A DNA stretch of 64,000 nucleotides, taken from Anaeramoeba flamelloides. Its lineage: Eukaryota > Metamonada > Anaeramoebidae. Numbering within the stretch: the first letter of the stretch is position 1; each line of letters starts with the position of its first letter. Of this stretch, positions 33,655 through 46,480 are shown piece by piece. The notes under the pieces were generated by a model. It searched no databases. It worked only from the letters and a program-made list of their open reading frames with translations, and was not told the DNA's origin. Position numbers and translations under genes: made by a program. The DNA lies in assembly GCA_027625915.1 (NCBI GenBank), contig JANTQA010000057.1, positions 3,658,001 through 3,722,000 of the forward strand, given 5' to 3'.

Positions 33655-34218
33655 ATTAAGGTTTACAATCTCTGAAATTTGAAAAAAGATTATCTCGTGT
33701 AGGGGGTAGTAACTTGTTAATTTGGTTCTAAGTTGATCGATCTTGTACTTGGTATGGGTTTTTATTAGTGGTTCAAAATGGAAATTTTTGACAATTTATT
33801 TTTTTTTTTCCAAAATCCAATTTGAAGAGTGTAAGATTAATTGGCTGGAACTTAAGTTATAATAAAATGTGGTTTGTTGGCTGTTGGTTGAAATTTATAA
33901 TTAAGTGTTGTTTTATTTAGAGCTTTTAAAAAAATTTTTTTTCCGTTAGTTAATCGACAAAAAAGTAAATGAAAATTTTCTTCTACAGCAACCAAAAATC
34001 AAAATTTATTCTGGTACACCTACCCATCTATTAATCTTACACTCTTCTATTTGGATTTCGGAAAAAATACAAAAATAAATTGTCAAAAATTGCCATTTTG
34101 AACCACTATTAAAACCCATACTAAGAACAAGATCGATCAGCTTAGAACAAAATTAACAAGTCACTACTCCCTATACGAGATAATGTTTTTTCAAATTTCA
34201 GGGATTGAAAACCTTAAT
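33655..34218. mobile_element. Foldback element with about 200 bp inverted arms
   Basis: The left arm (33655-33853) and right arm (about 34018-34218) are inverse copies at roughly 85-90% by eye. They run from ATTAAGGTTT.CAATC.CTG through GAAATTTGAAAAAA.ATTATCTCGT, GATCGATCTTGT, TGGTTCAAAATGG and AATTTTTGACAATTTATTTT to GAAGAGTGTAAGATTAAT. The spacer is about 165 bp with no open frame. The 564 bp unit would form a long hairpin. No second copy was seen in the window. Confidence 0.85.
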
Positions 34219-37200
34219 GTCTACAAACGAAGAAGGCTAAAATTTAATAATGTTATTATTAAATGTAAATCAAAATAGTACTCCCTGATTGAAATGTCTC
34301 AAAAAATCTGATTATTTAAGAAGTACATTCGTTTTTCCTGTTTAATAAAAAAATATTCTTGTATTATTAAATAATCCCTGGTATTTAAGAAAAAAATAAA
34401 CTTTTCGAGACAAATTTAAATGTCGAATAATTAATTTTCCAACTTCAAAGTTGCAAAATATCTTTCTTAAATTTGTCTCAAAATGTAGATTAGTTGCTAA
34501 AAAATTCAATTATTAATCGCTAAAAACAATTCAATAATTCATCAAGGATTATTTTAATAGATTCTATTCACACATATTGAAAAATATTGATAATACACCT
34601 TTTCGATAAAAGAAAAAACAAATATATTTATTTCCACGTTTAAGATATAAAATTTCCATAGAAATTGAAGACATAAAAAAATTCTCTTTTTAAGGCACAT
34701 TTTTTAGAATTTTTTTTTATCAAAATTATTTTATTAGAATCTGAATTTTGTGGATTATTAAAAGAATTTTTTTGAATGGGCAATTTTCTTTTAAATTTTA
34801 AGTCTTGAAATTGGAACTGAATATAACCAATATTTTTATTTTTTGTGTCAATGTAATTATCGAGTAACTCTTATATTTAAAAAAATGAAAAAATAATTTC
34901 TTTTGGAAGTCCAAACTAATAATTTTTAAATACTTGAATACTATTATTTCGGTCCGTTTCTTAAGATTTTTATAGGTAAGTTTTATATAAATGACAAAAA
35001 GAAAATTTTCTATTTTGATTCGTTAAAAAATATCTAAAAATTTATTGTACAATAATCTTTATAATATATATATATATATATATGTATATGTATTTCGAGT
35101 TTTTTAAACAATACGGCATTAATATCATTTTCTTTCAACTTATAACATAAATTAATTAAAAACAAATCAAAAGGATGTTAAATTCTTAAATTTGGAAAAT
35201 TAATCTAATTCTAAGAAAACCAGTAATACTTTATGAAGAGTCTTTTTGTTTTACAAAAAAAAGTTTTTTAGGGGTAAAAAGTTAAAAATAGAGAAAATTT
35301 AAATTATGTTTTCCAAAATATTTGCCAGTATTTGTTTTTTCAAGTTTTGGATTTGGAATAAAGTTGAATGATTGATTTTTGGTATTGTGGTTGACCCCAT
35401 ATAAGTCTAGTTTTTTTTTTTTTTTTTTTTTTTTCCGGAAATGAATTTTTTGCAGTTTTTTGATGATCTTATTTAATTTGTTCAACAAGATGAAATAATT
35501 GATTGTAACCCTTCTAAATTGGATATACTACTAGATAATTTACAGATTAAGAATTTAGAAATATTTGGAGTTTTTATTTGTTTAAAACTGTCTCATAACA
35601 ACACTCATTAATATACAAATCTAATTAAAAAATTATAAAAAATGAAACAACCAAAAATATGCCTATAAAATATTATAAAAGAGAGGGATTCAAAATAAAT
35701 TTAATCGTTTATATTCAAAAAAAGATCAAAGAAAAGAATTTTTTTATGGAATTTTTATTTCTAACAATATATTTTAATAGTTGTTAATGGTTTGCAGTAT
35801 TACAGATTCATAAATAATCAAAATTTTGTTGTAATGGAGTGCTGCCTATATTATTTCACAATAGTTCAAATGACTCAAAAATATATTATGAATATCATTG
35901 AACAACAAATTATTCTATTTAATACTAATGATACTCAAATAAAAATTATATGTTTGAAAAATTTTTTAATTACTTTTGTAAATATATAAATAGTTACTAA
36001 AAAAGCAGTATTTTGTTATATTTTGTAAATCTAAGGTTTAGAACATTCAAAATTAACTTTTTTTTTCGATTATTTAAGTATATGATTTACTCAATAATAT
36101 ATTAACTCCAAAAACGAAATACTGGTTAATTTTGTAAAATTTTTAAGAAAATAGTTATATTTCCATGATATTCCTAATAAGTAGGAAAAATGTATTAAAA
36201 TTGCTTATGGGTTTAGTAATTTATTTTTTAGTATCTAATCTACTTTGGATAAAAAACTAAGAAAGATACATTTCAACTTTGAAATCTTGAATATTGATCA
36301 CCTTTTTATTTGTCTTGAAGTGTGGGGTTTAATATCTCAACAATTTATATTTTTTACTCATAAAAAGATAATGTTGAATCGATAAGACCAACAAATATTA
36401 GTATTTTATGCTATTTGGGTTTTTTTTTTTAAGATATTCGAATCCAGTGGTACGAATCTTTTTTAGATTTAATAATAATATACATTAAAATTCTATTTCT
36501 CCCGAGTCATAAAAACACTAAACAATAAAAAACAATCAGAAATTAAAAAAACATTTTTAAACAATTTATAAATGCATTCCAAGGTGCAGGTCAATTAATA
36601 ACGAACCAAAGTAACCCAACTTTCCATGTTTAGACATGATTATTGTATTATATTTTTCAAGGTCTTCTAACTTTAAAAAAAACACAAAAACAACCCCAAT
36701 GCCCAAATCAAATGTATACAGAGAAAGTTGTCAAAAATCATTTTTTAACTCAAGATTTTGTTTCCCTTACAACTCCTAGAAGATTGTTTGAAAACTCAAG
36801 AAAAACCATATTTAAAACTAAAAATCTCAAAAGAAACTGTACATCATAAAATTCTTGAAATTTTAATAACTTTGACATCTTTACGGGGAAAGTTTCTGAG
36901 ACTTTCAACATCTTTTAATTTTTCAAAAATATGATAAAGTTTATTAAAGCCCTAAAAAAAAAAAGGGTAAAAAAAAATTAATTTCTACAAAAAATAATAT
37001 TTGGAATTTGTTCGAAATTAGAAAAAGATACCCAAATTCAATATATTTGTGAGCTTTCAAAAATCTGAAACTGTTTTTATGAAAACAAAAAATTAGAAAG
37101 ACAAGAAGTGTTTTTGATTTATTGTTGTGAATTTGAAAAACTTTTGTCTTGAAAAATTATAGAATTTTGATTTACTAATTTCACTATTCAAAATTTGCAA

Positions 37201-38500
37201 TAATTTCTGAAAAATAATATTGTTGGAAGTAAAAATAGTGGGAACTAATTTTTTTTCAATTAATGGAGTGAATTAGAACCTTTCAAAATTTTTAAGATCA
37301 TTTTTTTCCAGATTCAATTAAACCTCACAAGATGAGCAAAAGTTTGTTTTTACACTTTAAACTTTTCTTATTTGTCTAACACCAGATTTATTTAAACCCC
37401 CTTCCCTTTCTTCTTGAATAGAGTCAAATAGTATTTCCAAAAAACAATTAAAAATTCTTGCTAAACAAGTTAAACACCTGATAGGAAAGAATCCAAAGAA
37501 GTGCCATTTAACAACTGAAGATGTAACGAATCACCCTTTCTTTTGTCTTAACCTTTTTTCTTTTTTTTTTCTTTTTTTTCTTTTAATTTTTTCAAAGAAT
37601 TAAAAAATGTTCAATATTTTCTCTTTTATTTAAAAAAAAAGAGAATATTTATTCAGATATTTTCCTTTTTCAAAACAAAAGAACAAAGATCACAAAATTT
37701 TAATTCTCATTGTAGTATTGAAACTTTCAAAATTATTCATTCTAAAATCAACCAGAGAATAATTTAATTTGGTATGACAAAAAAAAAACAAAAAAAAATT
37801 TCAATTTCAATTTGAATTTTTCAAAACAAAAAGAAAATTTGAAAGAAATTTCAAAAAGTGACCTTTGTTTGTTCATTCTAGAGCAAGATGTTTGATTAAA
37901 ATTTGGGTTCTCACAATAAATGAAAATTATTTTTCCTTATCAGTTTTAGTTAACCCTTTTTCAGAAACTGATTAAGATTCTTTTTCTTTTTTTTTTAATT
38001 TTGGTGTCATGCAATTGTTTGTGTTTGGATTGTTTTTGAAATATAAAAACAAAACCATTGTTTCAAAAGAAAAAGTTTTTATCCAATCAAAGTAAAATAT
38101 GAAGACAATAGATATAAAACCACAAGTTAAATCTCTGGTGATAAAATTCTTGAAATAGATCAAGGAAATTTTGAAACGTGCACAAAATATTTTATTAGGT
38201 TGTTACAATCAATTATCTTTTTGTCTTTATGAAAATAAAGTGGTGCTTGTGATCAGTATCTTTATAAACTCTGCAAACATTAATTTTTTTTTGATCGAAT
38301 CAAAGTTTCAATACACTTTTATATTTTTTGTTTTTCACACTATATTATAAAAATACAAATACGCTTTCAAAACAATTATAATAATTGTTGAGGATTCTAA
38401 CACACATGTGTTTCGTAAAAGTCTTTTAGTCATTTGAAAAGTACTAAAATTGATTTAAAATGAAAGGCTGCATTTCTGAAAAATGAAAAATATTCATCTT
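34219..38500. other. Long intergenic stretch
   Basis: No supported gene in about 4.3 kb. An open frame at 36643-36849 (68 codons, containing TPRRLFENSRKTIFKTK) has a less A+T-biased composition than its neighbours and could be an exon or gene remnant. Its own upstream sequence gives no clear start. (TA)n tracts lie near 35065-35090. Confidence 0.5.
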
Positions 38501-38504
38501 TTTT

Positions 38505-39010
38505 TTTTATTTTGAAGGGAGGAAATTAATTTCCCTTACAGCCGTTAGTTTTTTTTTAATTAAAGAAATAAACCGAAAAATTATTTAATTTTCGGTTTAT
38601 TTCTCAAATTAAAAAAAAAAAAAAAACCGCCGTTAGCTTTTCCAGAATTCAAAAGAAGGGAGAAAAATCTTTGATTTTACTCAATTCTTTTGAATTCTGG
38701 AATAGTCTTGTTAACTTTTCTTGAGTTTTCTGTTTAATTTGTGAAGTGTTCTAGGTTTTTTTACTTTAGAAATAAACCGAAAATTTTAATAAATTTTCGG
38801 TTTATTTCTAAAGTAAAAAAAACCTAACGAAAATCTATTGATTTTCCACATAAATAGAAAACCCAAAAAAACCTCACGAAAATCAATAGATTTTCGAAAT
38901 AAAATAGAAAGCCTCAAAAAAACCTAGAACACTTCACAAATAAAAAAGAAAACCTCAAAAAAACCTAGGAACTTGGCAGAACTCTACGGCACTCTACGGC
39001 ACTCTACGGC
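38505..39010. repeat. Hairpin-rich repeat block with a threefold ACTCTACGGC repeat
   Basis: At least four stacked palindromes: 38559-38610 (AGAAATAAACCGAAAA with its inverse), 38639-38703 (TTCCAGAATTCAAAAGAA with its inverse), 38762-38816 (an almost perfect hairpin, TTTACTTTAGAAATAAACCG and its inverse), and 38829-38897 (CGAAAATCTATTGATTTTC and GAAAATCAATAGATTTTCG). The block ends with three tandem copies of ACTCTACGGC at 38981-39010 followed by ACTTGATG. Related units lie at 45.95-46.48 kb, 7.79 kb, 19.99 kb and 59.63 kb. Non-coding; no transposase remnant. Confidence 0.8.
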
Positions 39011-39777
39011 ACTTGATGACACGACTCTTTATTTATATTATTGTACCTAATAATTTATAAGTATTTTTTCCCTTTCCACCCAGAACAATTTATTATTTAC
39101 TTATCTCTAAATCGATTTAGATTTGCATCTAATAATTTTAAGTTTTCTATTTCCCAATTAATACTTTCATGAATCTTTTTTTGAAAACTTTTAAATTTTT
39201 GGATATATGTACAAAATCCACAATTTCTAATTTCTTTATGAGTTTATATCTTCTTTTATAAATTGAAATTCTGACTTGATCAATTTTTGCAAAATATTCA
39301 TCTTTAAAGTATTGTAAACAAAAACAAAATCCATGAAAATCACATTAAGGGGGTAGTATTTTTTAAAAATAAAATGAAATCTTGTTAGGATCTAAAAAAA
39401 TTTTTTTTTTTGTAATTTGTGCTTTTGGCTTTTGAATTGGATGAGTTAACCCCATCTAAACAATTTATTAATTTGAATCTATTTTTTGAAATCAAAAATT
39501 CTCATGTTTCCAATATAAAATCATAAACAAGTAACCAATTATTTTTATTAACAATTAAGTTAATTCTTGAAAATGGGAAAATAAATCATATTTTTAGTTT
39601 TATGTTAGAAAGTCTTGATTTTGAAAGAAAATTTTTTATTTGGTTATTAGTTTCCCTTATTATTATTTCAATTCCAATATCAACAAATAAAACTAATTGA
39701 GGTAGAGGTGATTAAATAAATGAAAATTTGATTCTGGCTTAACAAAAGTTTCTCAATGAAACTGAGATCTATTAAAC

Positions 39778-41050
39778 ATTTTGATGATAACATATATTAT
39801 CATGATATTAACAATTAATTTGCAATACTAATAAAAAAATCGCGATTAGTCCTACTTTATCACAAAAAATCATACAATCGAGATATTCCATATTATCGAG
39901 ATAAAAGAATTATCTCGAAAAAATGAAAAATTATTTTTTTGAAATAACCTTAAAAAAAATCTCTTGACTTTTACAAAGCCTTGAGACTTTTCCAACGCCT
40001 CACCGCCTTAAAAATGTTAGAAAGTGTTTGCAAGGGGTGTGAATTCTCTTCAAGGGATTGAAAATTTTGAAAAACAGAAAACATTTAGTAAAGGCCTGGG
40101 ATTTTTTGTAGTTGAAAAAAAAATTTTTTTCTTTTCATTTTATTTTTTTTTAAAAAATATAAAATCTCAAATGAATTTTATAATCATACAAATAATTACC
40201 CATTTCAGCAATATACTTGAATATAAAATAAATGTGTTTTTTTAAAATGGAGTTATTAACTTCACAATTTTAAAACCAAAAAGAATAAAGAGTGATTTTC
40301 CTTCTTATTGGTGATCGATCAAACAAAATCCTCTAAGCTCTAGTTGTGTTTTCTGTTCAATACAAAGATACACACAGAAGAAGAATGAGAAGAAGAAAGA
40401 AAACAACTGTACAAAAAATCTTAATAATTGGTAATAATGTGGCTATGTTAAAGTGAAAACTTTTGGAAAGTTATCCAACCCCTTTCAGCTTTAATAGAAT
40501 ATTGAAAATGTTTTCACCCTAAGAACACATTCTTTAAAGAACGAGTGAATGGTTGGTTGTTTTAGAAGCTTTTTTATTCAACACAATTTACAACACCAAG
40601 ATTGGCTGAGAAAATATTTATTTATCTTTAGTTATTATTGTTCTTGTTGATCTAAAAGGATCGATAGGTTTGACAACCAAATTAAAAGAAAATTACATAA
40701 AACTCTTTGATCTTATCCGTGATTGAACCAAGTATCTTTTTTGTTGTTTTTTAAAAGAATAACTTTTTTTTCACATAATCCATTTTTTGATCAAAAAAAA
40801 ATTTCTTTGTAACAATATTACTGAATTAGCCCTAAAACCCATCAACTATTATATCTCGAATCCTTTTTAATCGCGATATTTTGGCATTTATCACTATTTT
40901 TTAAAAATTATCGCGATTTTATAGAATATCGCGATTTTTAAAAATTATCGCGATTTTATTGAATATCACGATTTTCTGATAATATCATGATTTGATAGAA
41001 ATTATCGCGATTTTTGTAACTTTATCCTGAATTAATCATGATATCATCAA
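39778..41050. mobile_element. Possible TIR element carrying a TCGCGA motif array
   Basis: The ends are inversely related (TTTTGATGATA...TCATGAT at the left; ATCATGATATCATCAAAA at the right). Inside, AATCGCGAT occurs once at the left (39840). ATTATCGCGATTTT-type units occur five times between 40871 and 41010, together with TCACGA and TCATGA variants; TCGAGA palindromes lie at 39.88-39.92 kb and 40.85 kb. The centre (40.0-40.8 kb) shows no recognisable protein. The upstream exons of the EF-hand gene may lie in or beyond this region. Confidence 0.45.
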
Positions 41051-41377
41051 AACCTCTATTTTATCATTTTTGAAAAATTTTAATTGTGAAAACTTTGCTG
41101 AAAAAACTTTTTTTTTTTGAGAGCGATTCGATATTAAAACTTTGAAATCAAAAAGACATTAGTTACTCTGTTTGTGTAAGAAAACTAAAGTAAATCAGGG
41201 TGGAATATCCAAAATATTCAATTTTTTGAACATTTTTTTTCAATATCTCTTGATTGTACAATTCTTAAAAAATAAATTCTTTTAAGAAATTTTTCACCAA
41301 ACTTTTTCTTATATTTTACATTCTTATTTTTTCCAATCATTATGAATATAATTAACTTCCTTCCTATATATGTATAG

Positions 41378-42178
41378 ATTAAATATCTGTTTGGTACAGA
41401 TGAAGTTGGTGCCACTTTAATACTTAAGGCATTTGATACTGATCAAAATGGAACTGTTGAATGGAGAGAATTGGTAACTGGGATGAGTTTATTGACAGCA
41501 GATTCATTGGAAGAAAAGGCCAACTATTTATTTAAAGTAAAATGAAAGAAAAAAAAAAATACATTACTTCTAAAAAAATTTATCATTTAAATTTTCTTTT
41601 CATTTTCTTAACATTCTTTACAATTTATAATAAAGTTATGGGATGCTGATTCAAATGGTATGCTTGATAGAGACGAAATATTTGCAATGGTCCGTACAAG
41701 TTTATTTTGTGTTGCAACCTTAGAAACGATCAAAGACGCAGGTAGTTTGTTGAAATTAGGGAAGGGTAATGAGGGAACTCTAAAGTATAGAGAGAAAATA
41801 AACAAAGTTTTAGAAGAAGGGTTTTCTGAAGATGAAATCAATCGCCTAACTGATAGATTCATGCTATCTGTCGATACGTAAATGTTTTTTTATCATTGTT
41901 TAAACCCTTTATTTTATTATGTATCTAATTATAATATAATATTTTTTTTGTATTTAAAATATTATATATAAAAAATTATTTTATTATATTTGTTATTTTA
42001 ATATATTTATTTATTTTTAATTTTGTGTTTTTTTTTATGTTATAGTGATAAAGATGGCTTAATTTCACAAGATGAATTTGTAAGATTTATCACACTCACT
42101 AATTCTCAAGATAACCCTTTAACTAATTCACTTACAAATTTAATTGAAGGCGAAAGACAAAATTGTTCAATCTTTTAA
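41378..42178 (+). CDS. EF-hand calcium-binding protein with C-terminal CaaX box (3' exons)
   Basis: Three exons, 41378-41536, 41636-41877 and 42046-42178, join in frame to 176 residues plus stop; introns are 99 and 168 bases, GT-AG. The first listed exon begins after an acceptor (GTATAG), so one or more 5' exons are missing and were not found. Three canonical EF-hand loops: DTDQNGTVEWRE, DADSNGMLDRDE and DTDKDGLISQDE, each with Asp/Asn at 1, 3 and 5, Gly at 6 and Glu at 12. The arrangement around LEEKANYLFKLWD resembles the calcineurin B/NCS/calaxin (EFCAB1) group. The protein ends NCSIF; CSIF fits a CaaX prenylation signal, with Phe at X giving geranylgeranylation in the usual rule. That suggests membrane anchoring through the C-terminus. 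Which calcium-sensor subfamily it belongs to is unsettled. Confidence 0.85.
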
Positions 42179-43328
42179 AGTTATTTTTTTTTCTTTCAAA
42201 AATGAAATTAAATATTAGTACACGATATCAAAAAGTTAAATATTATTAATATTTGCTATGGTATTTATATCAGAAGATTAAACATTGATTTAGTTTGTTT
42301 AATATTAAATTTATTAATTGTTTTTTATATACTTTAATTTTTTTTTTTTTTAAGCAAACTGTGATTTTTATAAAAATATCAAATTTTAAAAATAAATAAA
42401 TTAATAATAATTACGTCTATTGATCATATTATTCTTAAAATTTTTGAAATAAAAATGATCTTTTTTATATTTTAATCTTTTTTTTTATTTTATTTTTTTT
42501 TGGTAATAGGATTAGACCACAATTTATTGAATTTCGATATATCTACGAACATATAAAATAGTGATACAAAATAAATTCAATTTTCATTGTAAATAATTCC
42601 TACAATTAAACACCAAAAATTTTACACTTTTTTAAAAAATGTAAATGTTTTTTAGATGACTCCTGTATTTTGAAGAATTATTCAGTTTTATAAATTAATT
42701 ACTTAATCTTCTGATCTTCTCTTAGAAAGATTTTTTCATGATTTATTATTTTTACAATATGTTATTTTTTTTATATTTGATCAATTTAACTCTATTTTTC
42801 AAAAATTTTGATTTACTTGATAATGTTAATGAAAATTGTTTTGTGTTTTTGTACTATATTCTAATCAAAAAAAAATATTTTCAAATTTTTGGATCAGATT
42901 TATTTTTTCTAATTTTACAAATTTTTATTTTAGCTTTTTCTTTTTCTTTTTTATTTTTTATAATTCTTTTTGAATTTTTCTTTTTTTTTTTTTGAAGTCT
43001 TTTAATTTTTCATTACTTTTTTTTTGCAAAAGATTATCTGGAAAAAAATAGATTTTTGAAAAGAAAAATAATCACTAACAAAATTGAGAATATGTAATGC
43101 CTTTTAAAATGAATTTAATTATAAGTAAAAAATCTTGTTTTTAACTTTTTTTCAGTAAAAGTCCACTAATAAAAAATGAGTAATACTAATTTCAAAAATT
43201 GTAACCCAGTTGTTTTATTTTTTGGTTTAATTTTATTTAATTTTAGAATTTCAAGTTATTATATATTTAGAACGATTTAAAATTGAATTAAAAATCAGAT
43301 TTAATTATTAGTTGTTCTTAAATTCAAA

Positions 43329-43356
43329 TGATATATATATATATATATATATATAT
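43329..43356. repeat. (AT)n microsatellite
   Basis: About 14 uninterrupted AT units. Confidence 0.9.
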
Positions 43357-44316
43357 CAATTTGTTATTACAGGTGAGTAACAATTTTTGAAATGGTTTTG
43401 GATTTTAATAAAAATTGGGAAATTAAAAAAACATATTGTATAAAATAGATCCTTAATTTACAAAATTTTTATGCAATATTTTTTAGAAATAATAATTTAA
43501 AAACAACATATTTTATCTTCAAAAAGTTCAAAATGTAATTAGATCCAAAAGATTGACTAACTAAAAACACCTGAAAAAAATTAATAAAAATAATATTGTT
43601 TGATTAACCGAATATATTATAAGTCCCTACGGCGCAAAAAATACTAAAAATGGAAAATTGATCAAATACTTTACATTAATACAATTAAAAAAACTAAATG
43701 ATAAAATAAAAATAAATAAAGTTACAAACCAACTTTTTCTTGAAAACATTTTTTGCCAAAATCATTGAATTCAAACTTGAAATTATGTATATTTTTAGAT
43801 ACACTATCTTGTTTTAACTCAATTGCTAAAAAAAAATTCTAAATTATTGGAATTTTATTTTCACAAAAGGGACTAATATGGTCGTAAAATGTTTCTTTTA
43901 TTTTTAAATGGTAAGATTAAAAAAAGTTCAATCAAAAAGATCAACTCTCTGAAAAACCATTTTAATTTAATATATTAACTTATTCTTTGATTTCAAGCTT
44001 TTCTCAGTCCCAATTTTTCAAAAAAAAATAAAAAAGTACACATAAATTTCAAAAATATTTTCGATATTCAAAAGTTGAGAGTGTTTTTATTCTAAAAAAA
44101 TTTATACCGGTGGTTAATTGAATTAAGTTATAAACTTGATTTCCAAAAATATTAATCAAAAAAAAAATAGTGATTAATTTTTTTAAGGACATAATAAAGA
44201 ATTAATGAAAGAAATTGATTTGGAATTAATAATAAATATCTTAAGCCGAGAAATATAATAATATTAAATTTAAAAGTAATTATAATTTTGGAAAAAACTC
44301 AACAGGATGAGAGAAA

Positions 44317-44320
<4 letters not shown>

Positions 44321-44357
<37 letters not shown>
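44321..44357. repeat. (AT)n microsatellite
   Basis: About 18 uninterrupted AT units. Confidence 0.9.
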
Positions 44358-44359
<2 letters not shown>

Positions 44360-45954
44360 AAATAATTAAACTTCTTATTTTGATTATAAATAATCTATTA
44401 GTAAAAAACGATATATATACAATAGAATAATAATAATAAATTTATTAAAATTTTTAATTAGGATAAAAAGACCTTTTGATTCATAAATTGAAGAAAATTT
44501 TCAACTAGTAAAAATTTCTTAAATAATCCCATACCCTTTAAATAACTTGGTCTAAATTTTTTTACAATTTTCAACTTTATGATAAATCAGAAATCAAAAT
44601 AGCGAATTTTGAATTATTTAGAAATAATTTTTATAGTAATTAAAAAAATTTTTTTTAATAGTGATAAACAGTTACCAATGATTTTTATTGATTTTATTTT
44701 TTAAATAAATTATTATTGAACCAAAAATTTCAAAAAGGGGGGGTTCCTCCTAAATTAATGACCCCTTTGAATAAAAACCGATACTTATAAGCTTTTTTCC
44801 AAAATAATCTTTTTATATAATATGAAATTAGATCCTGTTTATCAAATAAAAATAATTTAAGATTTTGAAGTATTTTCAATGTTTTTTAAGTTATTCTTGT
44901 TTGGAAAAAAGGAAATTTTTGTGTTTATTTTTTTTAAGACTTAAAAAGTAATTTCAAACATATCTGATTAAGGTTAAATGATTTTAAATCAGAATTTAAA
45001 TTAGAATTAAGATGAATTTTAATAAATTTCTCTCAATTTGATGATAGATGTATATGAATATTAAATATCTTTTTCCCAAATAAATAATTATTCAAAAAAC
45101 AAATAATTTCATATAATCACTATTTTAATTTTTTAACACATAATAATATTTATTTCTGATTATTATTTTACAATATTAAGAGTTATATATTTTCAATTCT
45201 ATTTGAATATTTGTTATGATTAAACAAGTTATGAAAATATTTTTTTTGAATCAAAAATAAAATTATAAACACCAATTTCCAGGCAGAAAAACTATCAGAT
45301 AAAATTGATATCAGAAAATTTAATTTCTTTTTTTTATAATTGTAATACAATTATAAATCACTAATTGAATCTTTACCAATGGATCAATAATGATCGTTTA
45401 ATGGTTTTGGACATTTGTATGTTTTTTTTGAAGATTGAGTTAAATAGAGATATTTTTTAAAAAAATTTCTCCATTTTATTGAAAATGACTTAATAATGAT
45501 TATATAATGGATTTTTTATTATAATTATACTTAAATAATGGTTTTTTTAAAAACAATAAATTTAACAATAATTTGATATAAAAGAGTGGCACAACTCGAT
45601 CACATTAAATTTTTTTCAAAAAAAATTGATATTTGTTATTTTTACAAAACTTCAGTTAGAATAAACATTATTGGTTATTAAAAGATCTTTGATCAAAAAT
45701 ATTTTTTAAGATATTTTATAATTTAAATTGAAAAATCCATTTTTTCAGGTTCTATTAATATTTTTTTTTCAAATTTTAAAGTAAAATATTTTAAAAACTT
45801 TTTTGCTTCTAGCTAAGAGTTGATTTATTATATTTTAAAAGTATTTTATATCTGATGGAATCTTTAAAATACGGAGTCAACTTTTTGGATTCTAAAAAAA
45901 TTATGTGTTCTTCTGTTTTAGAAACAATTTTTATTTTTGGTTTTTCCATTAGGT

Positions 45955-46480
45955 TTTTTTTAATTCTTGGAATAAACAGAAAATTTAAAATAATTTCTGT
46001 TTGTTTCAAAAAGTTAAAAAAAAAGGGTGTTAGCTTTTCCAGAATTTAAAAGAATTGAGTAAAACCTATGATTTTTCTCCATTCTTTTGAATTCTGGAAA
46101 AGCTATTCACTCTACAGACACTTTTCGTTAATTTTTTTTTATTTTTTGAATAAACAGAAAAAATAAGTAATTTTCGATTTATTTGTAATAGTAAAAAGAA
46201 AAATTCCCAGTGGTTTTTCCGAATTTAATAGAATTGAGTAAAAACTTTGATTTTTCTTGATTCTTTTGAACCCTGGATAATTGTCATTAACTTTTCTTGG
46301 GTTTTCTGTTTATTTGAAAACCCCATAGATTTTATATATAAAACTCTTAACCTCAAGAAAATTTAGGTACTTGACGGCACTTGACAGCACTCTACTTTAT
46401 ATTTTTCAAAATTTAAACGAATAGAGTAAAATCAGAGATTTTAGCTAATTCTTTTAAAAACTGGAAAACTTAGTACACTG
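45955..46480. repeat. Hairpin-rich repeat block, second copy
   Basis: Three hairpins of the TTCCAGAATTYAAAAGAATTGAG type, at 46031-46103, 46213-46279 and 46402-46469, with AATAAACAGAAAA / TTTTCTGTTTATT words between them. It then has ACTTGACGGCACTTGACAGCACTCTAC, echoing the tandem repeat at 38981-39010. It is more diverged than the 38.5 kb block. Confidence 0.7.

Larger units (their letters stand above)
42179..45954. other. Intergenic stretch with microsatellites
   Basis: No supported gene in about 3.8 kb. It includes (AT)n tracts at 43329-43356 and 44321-44357 and a fragment of a dispersed repeat near 45280-45420. The frame at 42738-42995 is poly-Phe/Leu/Tyr from T-rich DNA and is not credible. 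Confidence 0.55.

Noticed and set aside
42738-42995. 85-codon hydrophobic open frame
   Set aside because: Almost entirely Phe, Leu, Ile and Tyr from T-rich DNA, with a poly-Phe end; typical of chance in this composition.
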